A stretch of 64,000 bases of DNA from Sabellastarte sp. h YS-2021. Its lineage: Eukaryota > Annelida > Polychaeta > Sabellida > Sabellidae. The position numbers were made by a program, and so were the translations under genes. The notes beneath the pieces were generated by a model that saw nothing but the letters and a program-made list of their open reading frames with translations, had not been told where the DNA came from and searched no databases. Positions 11,801 through 24,700 of this stretch are shown in pieces; within the stretch, counting starts at the first letter, position 1, and each line of letters opens with the position of its first letter. The stretch is from assembly GCA_964017235.1 (NCBI GenBank), contig OZ024930.1, positions 154,318,221-154,382,220 of the forward strand, in the 5' to 3' direction.

Positions 11801-14800
11801 TGATTTTTGTTAAACAATGGATCTGTTATTGCTTTAATCAAATCTGTGTAGAACTTGAAGTAGATCAAAAAGACAGTCATAATATGTTGCACTTAATGTA
11901 CTGTGAACTAGTTTGAATGGTTTAATTGCTATCTATATAATGTATACATTTCAACATTTGTTCTTCATTTAGCAAACTCACTGTGATATGCAGTGAAGAA
12001 TATAGGATAATTGAGGCAAGGAAATTTTCTAGTTTTGAATATTATTGTGGCCATTTTATTCCATGAATGTGGTTGTTCACCAATACATAAACATAGAATG
12101 GTGACATACCATCTGGTGTCTTTTGTGGTGCAGAACCTTCCTCCTGTAAGAAATAGTCTAGACAAGAAGCGAAAGAAGAAAAAGAAGAAGGTGGAGAAAC
12201 AAAGCAAACCAACATCCGAAGATAGCAGGCGTATAAATGCTTATGATTTCAGAGCTTGGGATAAATATGATGTGGTAGGTTTTGTGTGAATGATAGGTGT
12301 ACTTGTTTATAAGCTGACAGAATCACTGAAATATTGCATGGTATTATAACTACAAAGCTCGGGCAAATTTTGTGGTGATTTAGAGGCCTTAGTAGGTATA
12401 TCCCCAGACAAAAAGTCAGGGATATATTGGATTCAGGTCTGTAGCGTCGCCACCATAGAAATTTCCTTGTGTACGCGATAACTCAAAAAACGGATCAGTA
12501 TTTTTTTCAACTTGGTACACACGTTAAGTGTGCCCAAAAGAAGATCCCTATCTAAGGTGGCCTTAAACTCCCAATAATAAAGAACTTATGGCCACCTTAA
12601 GGTCAGAAATTTGACTTTTGGCCACTTAGAGCCCTCAAGGTCACAAACTATGAGGCTCATCTGACTAAAATTTTACCTGAGAACACATAAATATATTCTT
12701 AGTACATGTGCCAAAAATCAAGACTTTAAAGTTGAGGATTAAATTGTGTTTGAGGTCCATAAAGACCCCACTTAGGGATTTTTTCCTACATTTTTCACAT
12801 ATTTTGCCCTATGATTTGGAAGTGGTAATTCTGATTAGTCTCAAACTGCATTAGGTATAACTTTTATATGTAATCCTTGTCTGTGAAAAATTTAAAGGCT
12901 GTACGTTTAACTATAAGGTCGACTTAAGGTAGCAAAATTGCCCACAGAGACCCAATTTATGGACTTTTTGCCACTTTCAAGCACTGTAGCTTTCAAACTA
13001 AACAAAATATCATCTGGGAATATATCGATATGTGTTTCTTATATGTACCCCAAAATTTAGGCCTTTAATAGACATTTAACCTGTGTATGAGGACCATAAA
13101 CACCAGGGTTACGACACTTTATAACCTTAATACCGCTTGTCAACTCATATAATTGAATGAAAACTTCAAATATTAGGAATAAACCTGAAATCTAAATAAA
13201 TTATACACATTTATCTCATATTTTGTGCATTAGGGGACCTTTATTGCAATGTCGTGAACAGGAAGCATCCGTATTTGATTGGCGTATACTAAAACGCGGC
13301 ATCCCAGAATCGGTACAGTTTTGCTTTGACGATCTCCCGATGTACACATTTTTGGTACCAACCCATCCCTAATAAACACCCACCCGAGTGACCCTTTTAA
13401 GACATTTTTCACATATTTTGCCTTGTAACTTAGAAGTGGTAAGTCTGAAAAGTCTCAAACTATGTTAGATATGATTCCTATATGTAATCTCCCTCTGTAG
13501 AAAGTTTTAAGCTCTGTAGCTTTAAGTTTAAGGGCACTTTAAGGTCTCTAAAATGCCAACAGATACTGTGTGACTGATACAGCTGAAATCTCATATGGGA
13601 ATATATTAATATGTTCTTTTTACATGTGCCAAAAATCAAGGCTTTAAATAGACATTTAACCTGCAAACACCAATCTGAGTGACCCTTTTTTGACATTTTT
13701 CGCATATTTTGTCCTGTAACTGGGAATTGGTAAGTCTGATAAGTATGATATTGTATAAAATATATTTTCTATATACAGTACCGTGTTTGTTTGTTAAAAA
13801 AATTAAAGTCTGGCTTTGATTTAAGGTCACTTTGAGATCTCTAAAATGTGTACAGTGACCCAGTTTATAGACTTTTGGATCTTTTAAGCCCTGTAGCTGT
13901 CAAACTATGTGACTGATAGAGCTGAAATCTCATCTGGGAATATATTAATATATTCTTTTAATTTATCAATGACATTGAAATTTTTCCAAGGAAGGCCTGC
14001 CAACTTTAAATTAATAACATTATGTCTATATTAAGCTTTAAGAAATTGTGTTTTTACCCCACAGGCGTTAAGGGCTGTCGGGTTATTGTTTTCACCCGTG
14101 GTGTCCGGATGGGTGGGTGGGTGGGCGGCGGGAAAAAGTTTGTCCGGCCAGTATCTCAGAAACCGTAATGTATAGGAAGTTGATACGTGGTAGAGACATT
14201 GGTTACGGGGTGTAGGTGTGCGACGTCATGGTGTGACCTTGATTTGACCTTTGACCTTGCTGTAGTGACCTTGAGTTTGAAAATCTTGTCCGGGCCATAT
14301 CTCAGGAACCGTAAGGTGTAGGAAGTTGATACTTGGGAGGGACATTAGGTAGGGGATGTAGGTGTGCAATGTCATGGTGTGACCTTGATTTGACCTTTGA
14401 CCTTGCCATAGTGACCTTGACCTATAAAGTCTTGTCCGGGCTATATCTCGGAAACTGTAAGGTTGAGGAAGTTGATACTTGGTAGGGACATTGGTTAGAG
14501 GGTGTAAGTGTGCAACGTCATGGTGTGACCTTGATTTGACCTTGCCGTAGTGACCTTGACCTATAAAATCTTGTTCGGGTTATATCTCAGAAACCGTAAG
14601 GTGTAGGAAGTTGATATTGTTTAGGGACATTGGTTAGGGGGTGTAGGTGTGCAGTGTCATGGTGTGACCTTGATTTGACCTTTGACCCTGCCGTAGTGAC
14701 TTTGACCTAAAAATACTTGTCCGGGCTATATCTCGGCAACCATAAGGTGAAGGAAGTTGATACTTGCTAGGGACATTGGTTAGGCGGTGTAGGTGTGCAA

Positions 14801-17800
14801 CGTCATGGCGTGACCTTGATTTGACCTTTGACCTTATTTTAGTGACCTTGACCTATAAAATCTGGTCCAGGCTATATCTCTGAAACCGTAAGGTGTAGGA
14901 AGTTGATACTTGGTAGGGACATTGGCTAGGGTGTGTAGATGTAAAACATCATGGTCTGACCATGTTTTGACCTTTAACCTTTCTGTAGTGACCTTGACCT
15001 ATAATGCCTTGTCCGGGCTATGTTTCAGAAACCATAAGGTGCAGGAAGTTGATATTTGGTAGGGGCATTGGTCGGGGGTTATAGGTGTGCAACGTCATGG
15101 TGTGACCTGGATTTGACTTTTGATCTTGCATATCTCATACTATTTTATCTGTCTTATATCTCTCATATCTTTTTACTTGAATCTTGGTTGTTGCACCTTT
15201 GGGTGTCTTTTGATGTAGATTAGGCACTGTTAAAGTCATATTAGAGTTCATTGAGGGTTTTACTTTTGCAACTTCCCATTGTAACAGATGGTATTGCATC
15301 AAGTGAGTCACAGGTTTTGCCCTAACTCCACATATAAGCATGTATTGCCACATCTGTATGTATGGGTAATATTAAAAAAATTCAAACCATAATTCGACCA
15401 TAAATAATTGTGATATTTTCATTGACGGCTCTTCTCCAGTTAAGAAATTTTACAGCTTCATAACTTTTAGTTTAATGAATTGTCTTGTTTTAATAGTTAA
15501 TTTTTACAGGCAGTGCTTTGAAAGTATCCCAATCTGTGTACTGTTTCACTACTTCTATATCTCATGGTGTTGAAAAATATTTTCCCAGACTGTGGGGTAT
15601 AATCTCACATGCTATTTTTTTAATTGCTTTAGCTCTATAAATTGTCATTGATATTGAAATCCTTCAAAGGAAAGCCCTGTCTACTTTCAATTTAAAATTT
15701 TAAATATTAATGATGTTATGGCTATCTTACACTTTAAAAACGGTGTTTTTATCCCTATGCTCACTGAGTTTTTAAACATTTTAAAATCCATAATTTGACG
15801 TTTTTTCTGGACATTTTAATGAAACAATGTTTTCTTTCTTCAAAAAATTTTATATAAAGGATAACTGTCAATAGTTTGGCCAGGATAGCTTTTGGTCGAT
15901 GATAGCTTTGTAGCTATCTGAGTTATAGCTGCTTTGCTACTTTGAACCTACTCTGAATTGCATTTCTGTTTTCACTGTTTTAAAGGAAACATATTTAACT
16001 CATCTTTTTAAAATTTGGTGTGAAGGTTTATAGCGTCAATTGCTTGGTATTGTTGATGGTAATAGCTTTAATCTCCTGAGTAATAGCTACATAGCAAAAA
16101 ACATAAATATGTCTATCTCCTTAACCGTGCGAGATAGAGCAATTTCGGCGAAATTTTCGACCAAGAGAGTATCTAAGCAATGTACTCTTGGCAGTTTTCA
16201 AAATAATTTCCTCTCCCCAAAAATGGCGGCCATTTTGAATTTTCGAATTTTTGCCAAAAATGGAAAAACACAAATTTGCTTCTATCACCTTAACTGTGTG
16301 AGATAGAGCGATTTCGTCAAATTTTTCGACCTACAGGGTATCTAAGAAATGTACTTTTGGCAATTTTCAAAAAGAATTTCCTCCCCAAAAATGGCGGCCA
16401 TTTTGAATTTTCGAATTTTTGCCAAAAATGGAAAAACGCAAATTTGCTTCTAGCTCCGTAACCGTGTGAGATAGAGCGATTTCGTCAAAATTTTCCATCC
16501 ACAGGGTATCTCAGCAATCTACTCTTGCCAATTTTGTCCCAAGTTTTAGAGCAAAACTAATGCTTCCCTTTGGGTGGACATTACGCATCCCAATGCGTCC
16601 TATTTCTAGTTGACATTTAGAAGCAAAAAAGTATTTATACAAGCCAATGTGATAGTACTTTGAATATTTTTATATTATTTGGTTGGGTTTTATTTTGGAA
16701 TGTCTTCTTCAGTATTCTTCTTCATCTAAAGTGTGAGGTAAATATCATTGATGTTATACTAATATGATGCACGATATATTTTTATCTATAAACAAAATTG
16801 CACAATACTATGACAACCCCAGTCAAGTAAAAACAATTGTCAAATGATGTAATAAATTAATATAAGGGATACCACAAAACTCTCCCTATATACTTGATGG
16901 TTCCTAAAAATAAATGTACACTTATCCAACATCTCCTTAATGTTTTCACAATTAGGTTTCTACAGATCAGGAATGTAAAGCTCATTGAAATTGTTGACAT
17001 GGTAAATAATCCCAAATAGCTCATGACATCGTTCTTGAATAGTCAATTTTTGCCAATTGGTAGGATTCAGAATGCAAGAAAGTTGATGAAGCAGAGTCAT
17101 CTTCCCCTGATGAATATGAAACAGATGAGGAGTGGGAAGAAGAAAGGATGAAACTCTTGGCCAACCAACACAAAGAACAGGTTTAAGCCATTTTATAGTT
17201 TCATTTAATATGAAGAGAGGTCTGGACTTGCTTTAATATTTACTGTACTTAATCTTGTGTTTGGTTAATTTGATTTCTAATATTAAATTTCAATGGTAAA
17301 ATTTGTAGAATTCTGATTTGATAATTTTCCTTTCTGTTTGGACAGTTTTTACCAAAGGCTGTCATCAGCTCTATTTCTGGTGCTTTCAATATTTTTTTGT
17401 ATGCTGTTGCATTCTGAAAGATTACTTTTTAACCCCGGCCCATAATGGCTGGGGTTGTTGTCTGCCGAGCCATCTGGCTGGTGGACTAGTTGTCGCAGAC
17501 ATAGAGTTTGTGGTGCTCTATAAACCACATCCATGCATGGACAGAGGTTGTGCTCTACCTCTTAATTCAAAATGGCCCATATCACCACTTAGCACTTTTT
17601 TGATGATACCTGGTTATGCTTCTCATGTACCGGGTCTGGTTACTTTTTTATAAATTCTTGTGTAAGAGTTATAATCAGTGCACAGCAAAGATTGAAATGT
17701 TAAATAATATAGATATATGTAAATACCATTAATGTTCAATAGACATTGAAGTGGGGTCATTAAGCGTCCCGCAAGGGACGCTTGTTTGTGTATGGGAGAG

Positions 17801-20800
17801 CTTCAGGCTCCGGCGGCTCCGCCGGCCCCGCCGGCCCCGCCGGCTCCGCATTTTGTTTTCCTTATAACTCTGTAACCGTTAGGCGGATTCTTTTCAAATT
17901 TGGCAGGTTTAGGCAGTAGCCTTGGGGAATTTTTTTGAATATGCTGCAGTGACATTTCAACCAATCAGAGAGGTCACATGACCAAAAATGTCTTTTTTCG
18001 ATGGGGAAGCTTGTCCGGATGATAACTTGAAAGGAATTTTATCAATTCACCTGAAACTTGGCAAATACATTCATTCTATTAAAATCTGGAAATCATTAGA
18101 TTTTGGCATTGATTGGTCAAGAAATGGCCGAGTAATTAATGATTAATTAATCATTACGAATTTTCCAAATAAGGAAAACACAAAAATGCTTATATCTCGA
18201 AAACCGTGCTAGATAGAGCGATTTCGACGAAATTTTTGACCCGCAAGGTATCTCTGCGGAGTAGTTTTCCCAATTTTCAAAAAAATTTTGTCTCGCCCAA
18301 AATGGCGGCCATTTTGAATTTTCGAAATTTTCGCAAAAATTGCAAAACACATAAATGCTTATATCTCAAAAACCATGCTAGATAGAGCAATTTCGACAAA
18401 ATTTTTCACCCGCAGGATATCTCTGCGGAGTACTTTTCCCAAGTTTCAAAAATTTTTTGACTCACCAAAAATGGCGGCCATTTTGAATTTTCGAAATTTT
18501 CGCAAAAATTGCAAAACACAAAAATGCTTATATCTCGAAAACCGTGCTAGATAGAGCGATTTCGACGAAATTTTTGACTCACAGGGTATCTCTGCAGAGT
18601 AGTTATCCCAATTTTGAAAAAAATTTTCTCTCGCCAAAAATGGCGGCCATTTTGAATTTTCGAATTTTTCGCAAAAATTGCAAAACATAAAAATGCTTAT
18701 ATCTCGAAAACTCTGCTAGATAGAGCGATTTCGACGAAATTTTTGACCCACAGGGTATATCTGCAGAGTAGCCATGCCAATTTTCAAAAAAAAAATTTCT
18801 CGCAAAAAATGGCGGCCATTTTGAATTTTCGAATTTTTCGCAAAATTGCAAAACACAAAAATGCTTATATCTCGAAAACCGTGCTAGATAGAGCGATTTC
18901 GACGAAATTTTTGACCCACAGGGTATCTCTGCAGAGTAGCCATGCCAATTTTCAAAAAAATTTTATCTTGCCAAAAATGGCGGCCATTTTGAATTTTCGA
19001 ATTTTTGCGCAAAAATTGCAAAACACAAAAGTGCTAATATTTCGAAAACCGTGCTACATAGAGCGATTTCGACGAAATTTTTTATCTTCAGGGTATCTCT
19101 GCAGAGCAGCTATCCCAAAGAGCTTTCACTTGGTGAAGTTTCAGACCCATAGCTGATTGCTCACCTACTCAAAAAGAGTAAATGCGAATTACCTCTAAAA
19201 GTATTGCAGATGGCCAATTTTTCTCAAATAACTCATTCACCTACTTTTGGAAGAGCTTTCACATGGTGAAGTTTCAGACCCATAGCCAATTACTCACCTA
19301 CTCAAAATGAGTAAATGCGAATTATCTCTAAAAGTATTGCAGATAGCCAATTTTTCTCAAATAACTCATTCACCTACTTTTGGGAGAGCTTTCACATGGT
19401 GAAGTTTCAGACCCATAGCTAATTATTTACCTACTCAAAATGAGTAAATGCTAATTATCTGTAAAAGTATTGCGGCTACCCAATTTTTATCAAATAACTC
19501 ATTCATCTACTTGTGGGAGAGCTTTCACATGGTGAAGTTTCAGACCCATAGCTAATTACTCACCTACTCAAAATGAGTAAATGCGAATTATCTCTAAAAG
19601 TATTGCAGATAGCCAATTTTTCTCAAATAACTCATTCACCTACTTTTGGGAGAGCTTTCACTTGGTAAAGTTTCAGACCCATAGCTAATTACTCACCTAC
19701 TCAAAATGAGTAAATGCGAATTATCTCTAAAAGTATTGCAGATAGCCAATTTTTCTCAAATAACTCATTCACCTACTTTTGGGAGAGCTTTCACTTGGTG
19801 AAGTTTCAGACCCATAGCTAATTACTCACCTACTCAAAATGAGTAAATGCGAATTATCTGTAAAGGTATTGCAGATAGCCAATTTTTGTCAAATTAATCA
19901 TTCACCTACTTTTGGGAGAGCTTTCACTTGGTGAAGTTTCAGACCCATAGCTAATTACTCACCTACTCAAAATGAGTAAATGCGAATTATCTCTAAAAGT
20001 ATTGCAGATAGCCAATTTTTCTCAAATAACTCATTCACCTACTTTTGGGAGAGCTTTCACTCTGTGAAGTTTCAGACCCATAGCTAATTACTCACCTACT
20101 CAAAATGAGTAAATGCGAATTATCTTTAAAAGTATTGCAGATAGCCAATTTTTCTCAAATAACTCATTCACCTACTTTTGGCAGAGCTTTCACTTGGTGA
20201 AGTTTCAGACCCATAGCTAATTACTCACCTACTCAAAATGAGTAAATGCGAATTATCTCTAAAAGTATTGCAGATAGCCAATTTTTCTCAAATAACTCAT
20301 TCACCTACTTTTGGCAGAGCTTTCACTTGGTGAAGTTTCAGACCCATAGCTAATTACTCACCTACTCAAAATGAGTAAATTTGAATTATCTCTAAAAGTA
20401 TTGCAGATAGTCAATTTTTCTTAAATAACTCATTCAACTACTTTTGGGAGAGCTTTCACTTGAAGTTTCAGACCCATAGCTAATTACTCACCTACTCAAA
20501 ATGAGTAAATGCGAACTATCTGTAAAAGTATTGCAGATAGCCAATTTTTCTCAAATAACTCATTCACCTACTTTTGGGAGACCTTTCACTCTGTGAAGTT
20601 TCAGACCCATAGCTAATTACTCACCTACTCAAAATGAGTAAATGCGAATTATCTCTAAAAGTATTGCAGATAGCCAATTTTTCTCAAATAACTCATTCAC
20701 CTACTTTTTGGAGAGCTTTCACTCTGTGAAGTTTCAGACCCATAGCTAATTACTCACCTACTCAAAATGAGTAAATGCAAATTATCTTTAAAAGTATTGC

Positions 20801-21724
20801 AGATAGCCAATTTTTCTCAAATAACTCATTCACCTACTTTTGGCAGAGCTTTCACTTGGTGAAGTTTCAGACCCATAGCTAATTACTCACCTACTCAAAA
20901 TGAGTAAATGCGAATTATCTCTAAAAGTATTGCAGATAGCCAATTTTTCTCAAATAACTCATTCACCTACTTTTGGCAGAGCTTTCACTTGGTGAAGTTT
21001 CAGACCCATAGCTAATTACTCACCTACTCAAAATGAGTAAATTTGAATTATCTCTAAAAGTATTGCAGATAGTCAATTTTTCTTAAATAACTCATTCAAC
21101 TACTTTTGGGAGAGCTTTCACTTGAAGTTTCAGACCCATAGCTAATTACTCACCTACTCAAAATGAGTAAATGCGAATTATCTGTAAAAGTATTGCAGAT
21201 AGCCAATTTTTCTCAAATTAATCATTCACCTACTTTTGGGAGAGCTTTCACTTGGTGAAGTTTCAGACCCATAGCTAATTACTCACCTACTCAAAATGAG
21301 TAAATGCGAATTATCTGTAAAGGTATTGCAGATAGCCAATTTTTCTCAAAAAACTCATTCACCTACTTTTGGGAGAGCTTTCACTTGGTGAAGTTTCAGA
21401 CCCATAGCTAATTACTCACCTACTCAAAATGAGTAAATGCGAATTATCTCTAAAAGTATTGCAGATAGCCAATTTTTCTCAAATTAATCATTCACCTACT
21501 TTTGGGAGAGCTTTCACTTGGTGAAGTTTCAGACCCATAGCTAATTACTCGTCTACTCAAAATGAGTAAATGCGAATTATCTCTAAAAGTATTGCAGATA
21601 GCCAATTTTTCTCAAATAACTCATTCACCTACTTTTGGCAGAGCTTTCACTTGGTGAAGTTTCAGACCCATAGCTAATTATATCCCCAGACGAAAGTCGG
21701 GGATATATTGGATTCAGGTCCGTC

Positions 21725-21776
<52 letters not shown>

Positions 21777-24700
21777 AGAAATTTCCTTGTGGACGCGATA
21801 ACTCAAAAACAAATTAATATTTTTTTTTCAAACTTGGTACACATGTTAAGGGTGCCCAAAGGAAGATCCCTATTTTAAGGTGACCTTAAACTCCCAGTAA
21901 AAAAGAACTTATGGCCACCTTAAGGTCAGAAATTGCACTTTTGGCCACTTAGAGCCCTGTAGGTCACAAACTATGATGCTCAGCTGGCTGAAATTTTACC
22001 TGACAACACATTAATATGTTCTTAGTACATGTGCCGAAAATCACGACTTTAAGTTGAGGAGAAAATTGTCCTTGAGGCCCATAAATACCCCCACTTAGGG
22101 ATTTTTTGCTATACTTTTCACATATTTTGCCCTATAATTTGGAAGTGGTAATTCTGATGAGTCTCAAACTGTGCTAGGTATAACTTTGATATGTAATCCT
22201 TGTCTGTAGAAAATTTTAGGGCTGTAGGTTTACCCAAAGGGGTCGACTTAAGGTCTCAAAAGTGCCCACAGAGACCCAATTTATGCACTTTTTGCCACTT
22301 TCAAGCACTGTAGCTTTCAAACTATGTCTCTCATCTAACTAAAGTTAAATATCATCTGGGAATATATCTATGTGTTTTCTTATATGTGCCCCAACATTTA
22401 GGCCTTTAATGGACAGTTAACCTGTGTATCAGGACCATAAACACCCACCCGAGTGACCCTTATAAGACATTTTTCACATCTTTTTCCCTGTAACTTGGAA
22501 ATGGTAAGTCTGAGAAGTTTCAAACTGTATTAGATATATATTCTGTGTGTAATCTTAGTATGTAACAGATTTTAAGTCTGAAGCTTTAATTTTGAAGGTC
22601 AAATTGAGGTCTCTAAAAGGCTCCCAAAGACCCAATATTTGGACTTTTTGCTACTTTTAAGCCCTGTGACTGTCAAACTATGTGACTGATAGAGCTCAAA
22701 TCCTATCTGGGAAGATATTAGTATGTTATTTATATATGTGCCAAAAATTAAGGCTTTAAGAAGACATTTAACCTGTGTATGAGGACCATAAATCCCCACC
22801 CGAGTGACCATTTTTAGACATTTTTCACATATTTTGCCCTGTAACTTGGAAATGGTAAGTCTAAGAAGTTTCAAACTGTATTAGATGCATATTCTATGTG
22901 TAATCTTAGTATGTGACAAATTTTAAGTCTGAAGCTTTAATTTGAAGGCCACATTTAGGTCTCTAGAAGGCCCCATAAAGACCCAGTATTTGGACTTTTT
23001 GCCAATTTTAAGGCCTGTGACTGTTAAACTATGTGACTGATAGAGCTGAAATCTCATCTGGGAATACATTATTATGTTCTTTTTACATGTGCCAAAAATC
23101 AAGGCTTCAAGTAGACATTTAACCTGTGTATGAGGACCTTAAACACCCACCTGAGTGACCCTTTTAAGACATTTTTCACATATTTTGCTCTGTAACTTGG
23201 AAATGGTAAGTCTGAGAAGTTTCAAACTTTATTAGATACATATTCTATGTGTAATCTTAGTATGTAACAAATTTTAAGTCTGAAGCTTTAATTTGAAAGC
23301 CACATCGAGATCTCTAAAAGGCCCACAGAGACCCAATATTTGGACTTTTTGCCACCTTTAAGCCCTGTGACTGTTAAACTATGTGATTGATGGAGCTGAA
23401 ATCCCATCTGGGAATGCATTATTATGTCCTTTTTACATATGGCGAAAATCAAGGTTTTTAGTAGACATTTAACCTGTGTATGAGGGCCATAGACACTCGC
23501 CCAAGTGCCTTTTTTGACATTTTTTCCGTATTTTGCCCTGTTATTTGGAAATGCTTAGTGTGACAAGTCTTAAACTGTATTATATATAATTTTTGTTTGT
23601 TATGTATGTCCCCCCAAAAGTTTCAGATCTGTAGTTTAATTGCTAAGGTCTCTTTAACAATTGTAAAATGCTCACAGAAACCCAATTTATGGACATTATG
23701 CCACTTTAAAGCCCAGTAACTGTCAAACTATGTGGGTTATAGAGCTGAAATCTTTGAATTTTTAAAAGGAAATGCCTGTCTATTTAAATTTTGAATATTA
23801 ATAATGTTATGGCTATCTTAGTCTTTTAAGAACTTATTTTTGTGTGTTATACCTCTGCTTGCTGAGTTTTTAACTTTTTAAAATGAAACTGGTTAAACGC
23901 CGGTTAAACATATTCAAGTAGACAAAATGGACACTTTAAGTGAGCTTTAAGTCCCAATATTAATGAAATTATATCCGTATGTAGTAAAACTAGGGGATTT
24001 TTAACCCTCAACTAGCCCAGTTTTATTCAACTTGCCTCAGTTAATTTTGGCACAGCTCCTACAGTTATGAACTCATTTCAGTTGATAATCACATACTTAA
24101 AATTCTCAATTCTTTTTGTATTTGAGTACCCCTTTTATATAGATTGTTTGTTTACCATTTATGCTGTAGCACTCCATCTCTTTGAGAGAACATGTAAACT
24201 GTGTAAAAAAGATGTAGAAGATGAGATACATTTTGTTTGTGTTTGTCCAGCTTTAGAGCTGATTCGTATGAAATATTTCAAAATTTTAAATATAGATAAA
24301 TCTGAATTATTAATAGATCAATTATCAAGGGTATTAACTCATATGAATGTCAATATGGTTATTAATTTTATTTTTGATTTGTGGCAAGAAAGAAAAAGTA
24401 AATTATATTGTTAATTTTTATGTATTGAATTGCTGTCTTTATTTACTGTATCTTACCTCAAAATATGTTTGCTCTGTTTGTTATTAACTCTCTATTTAAA
24501 GTGACTTATAAGCCCATATAGGGCTGGGTATTACTTCAATAGTTTTTGTATAATCCTTGTCAACATAATACATGTCACTATAATAAACTAATAAACTAAA
24601 CTAACTCCCAACCCACATCCCCCACCCGGATTCCCCCCACCCACCTCTGGGACCTCCAGCTATATTGAGTGACACTAAATAAACAAAGGTATTTAATGAT

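Noticed and set aside
17420-17640. GC-rich 111-codon plus frame in RPAP3 intron 3
   Set aside because: Overlapping frames on both strands and no similarity I recognise; probably repeat-derived.
18147-19156. Open frames of 67-137 codons on both strands
   Set aside because: They are translations of the 169-bp tandem repeat; the same peptide phrases recur with the unit.
19116-21678. CRISPR-like regular spacing
   Set aside because: The whole 133-bp unit is conserved, with no unique spacers, and the context is eukaryotic. It is a satellite.
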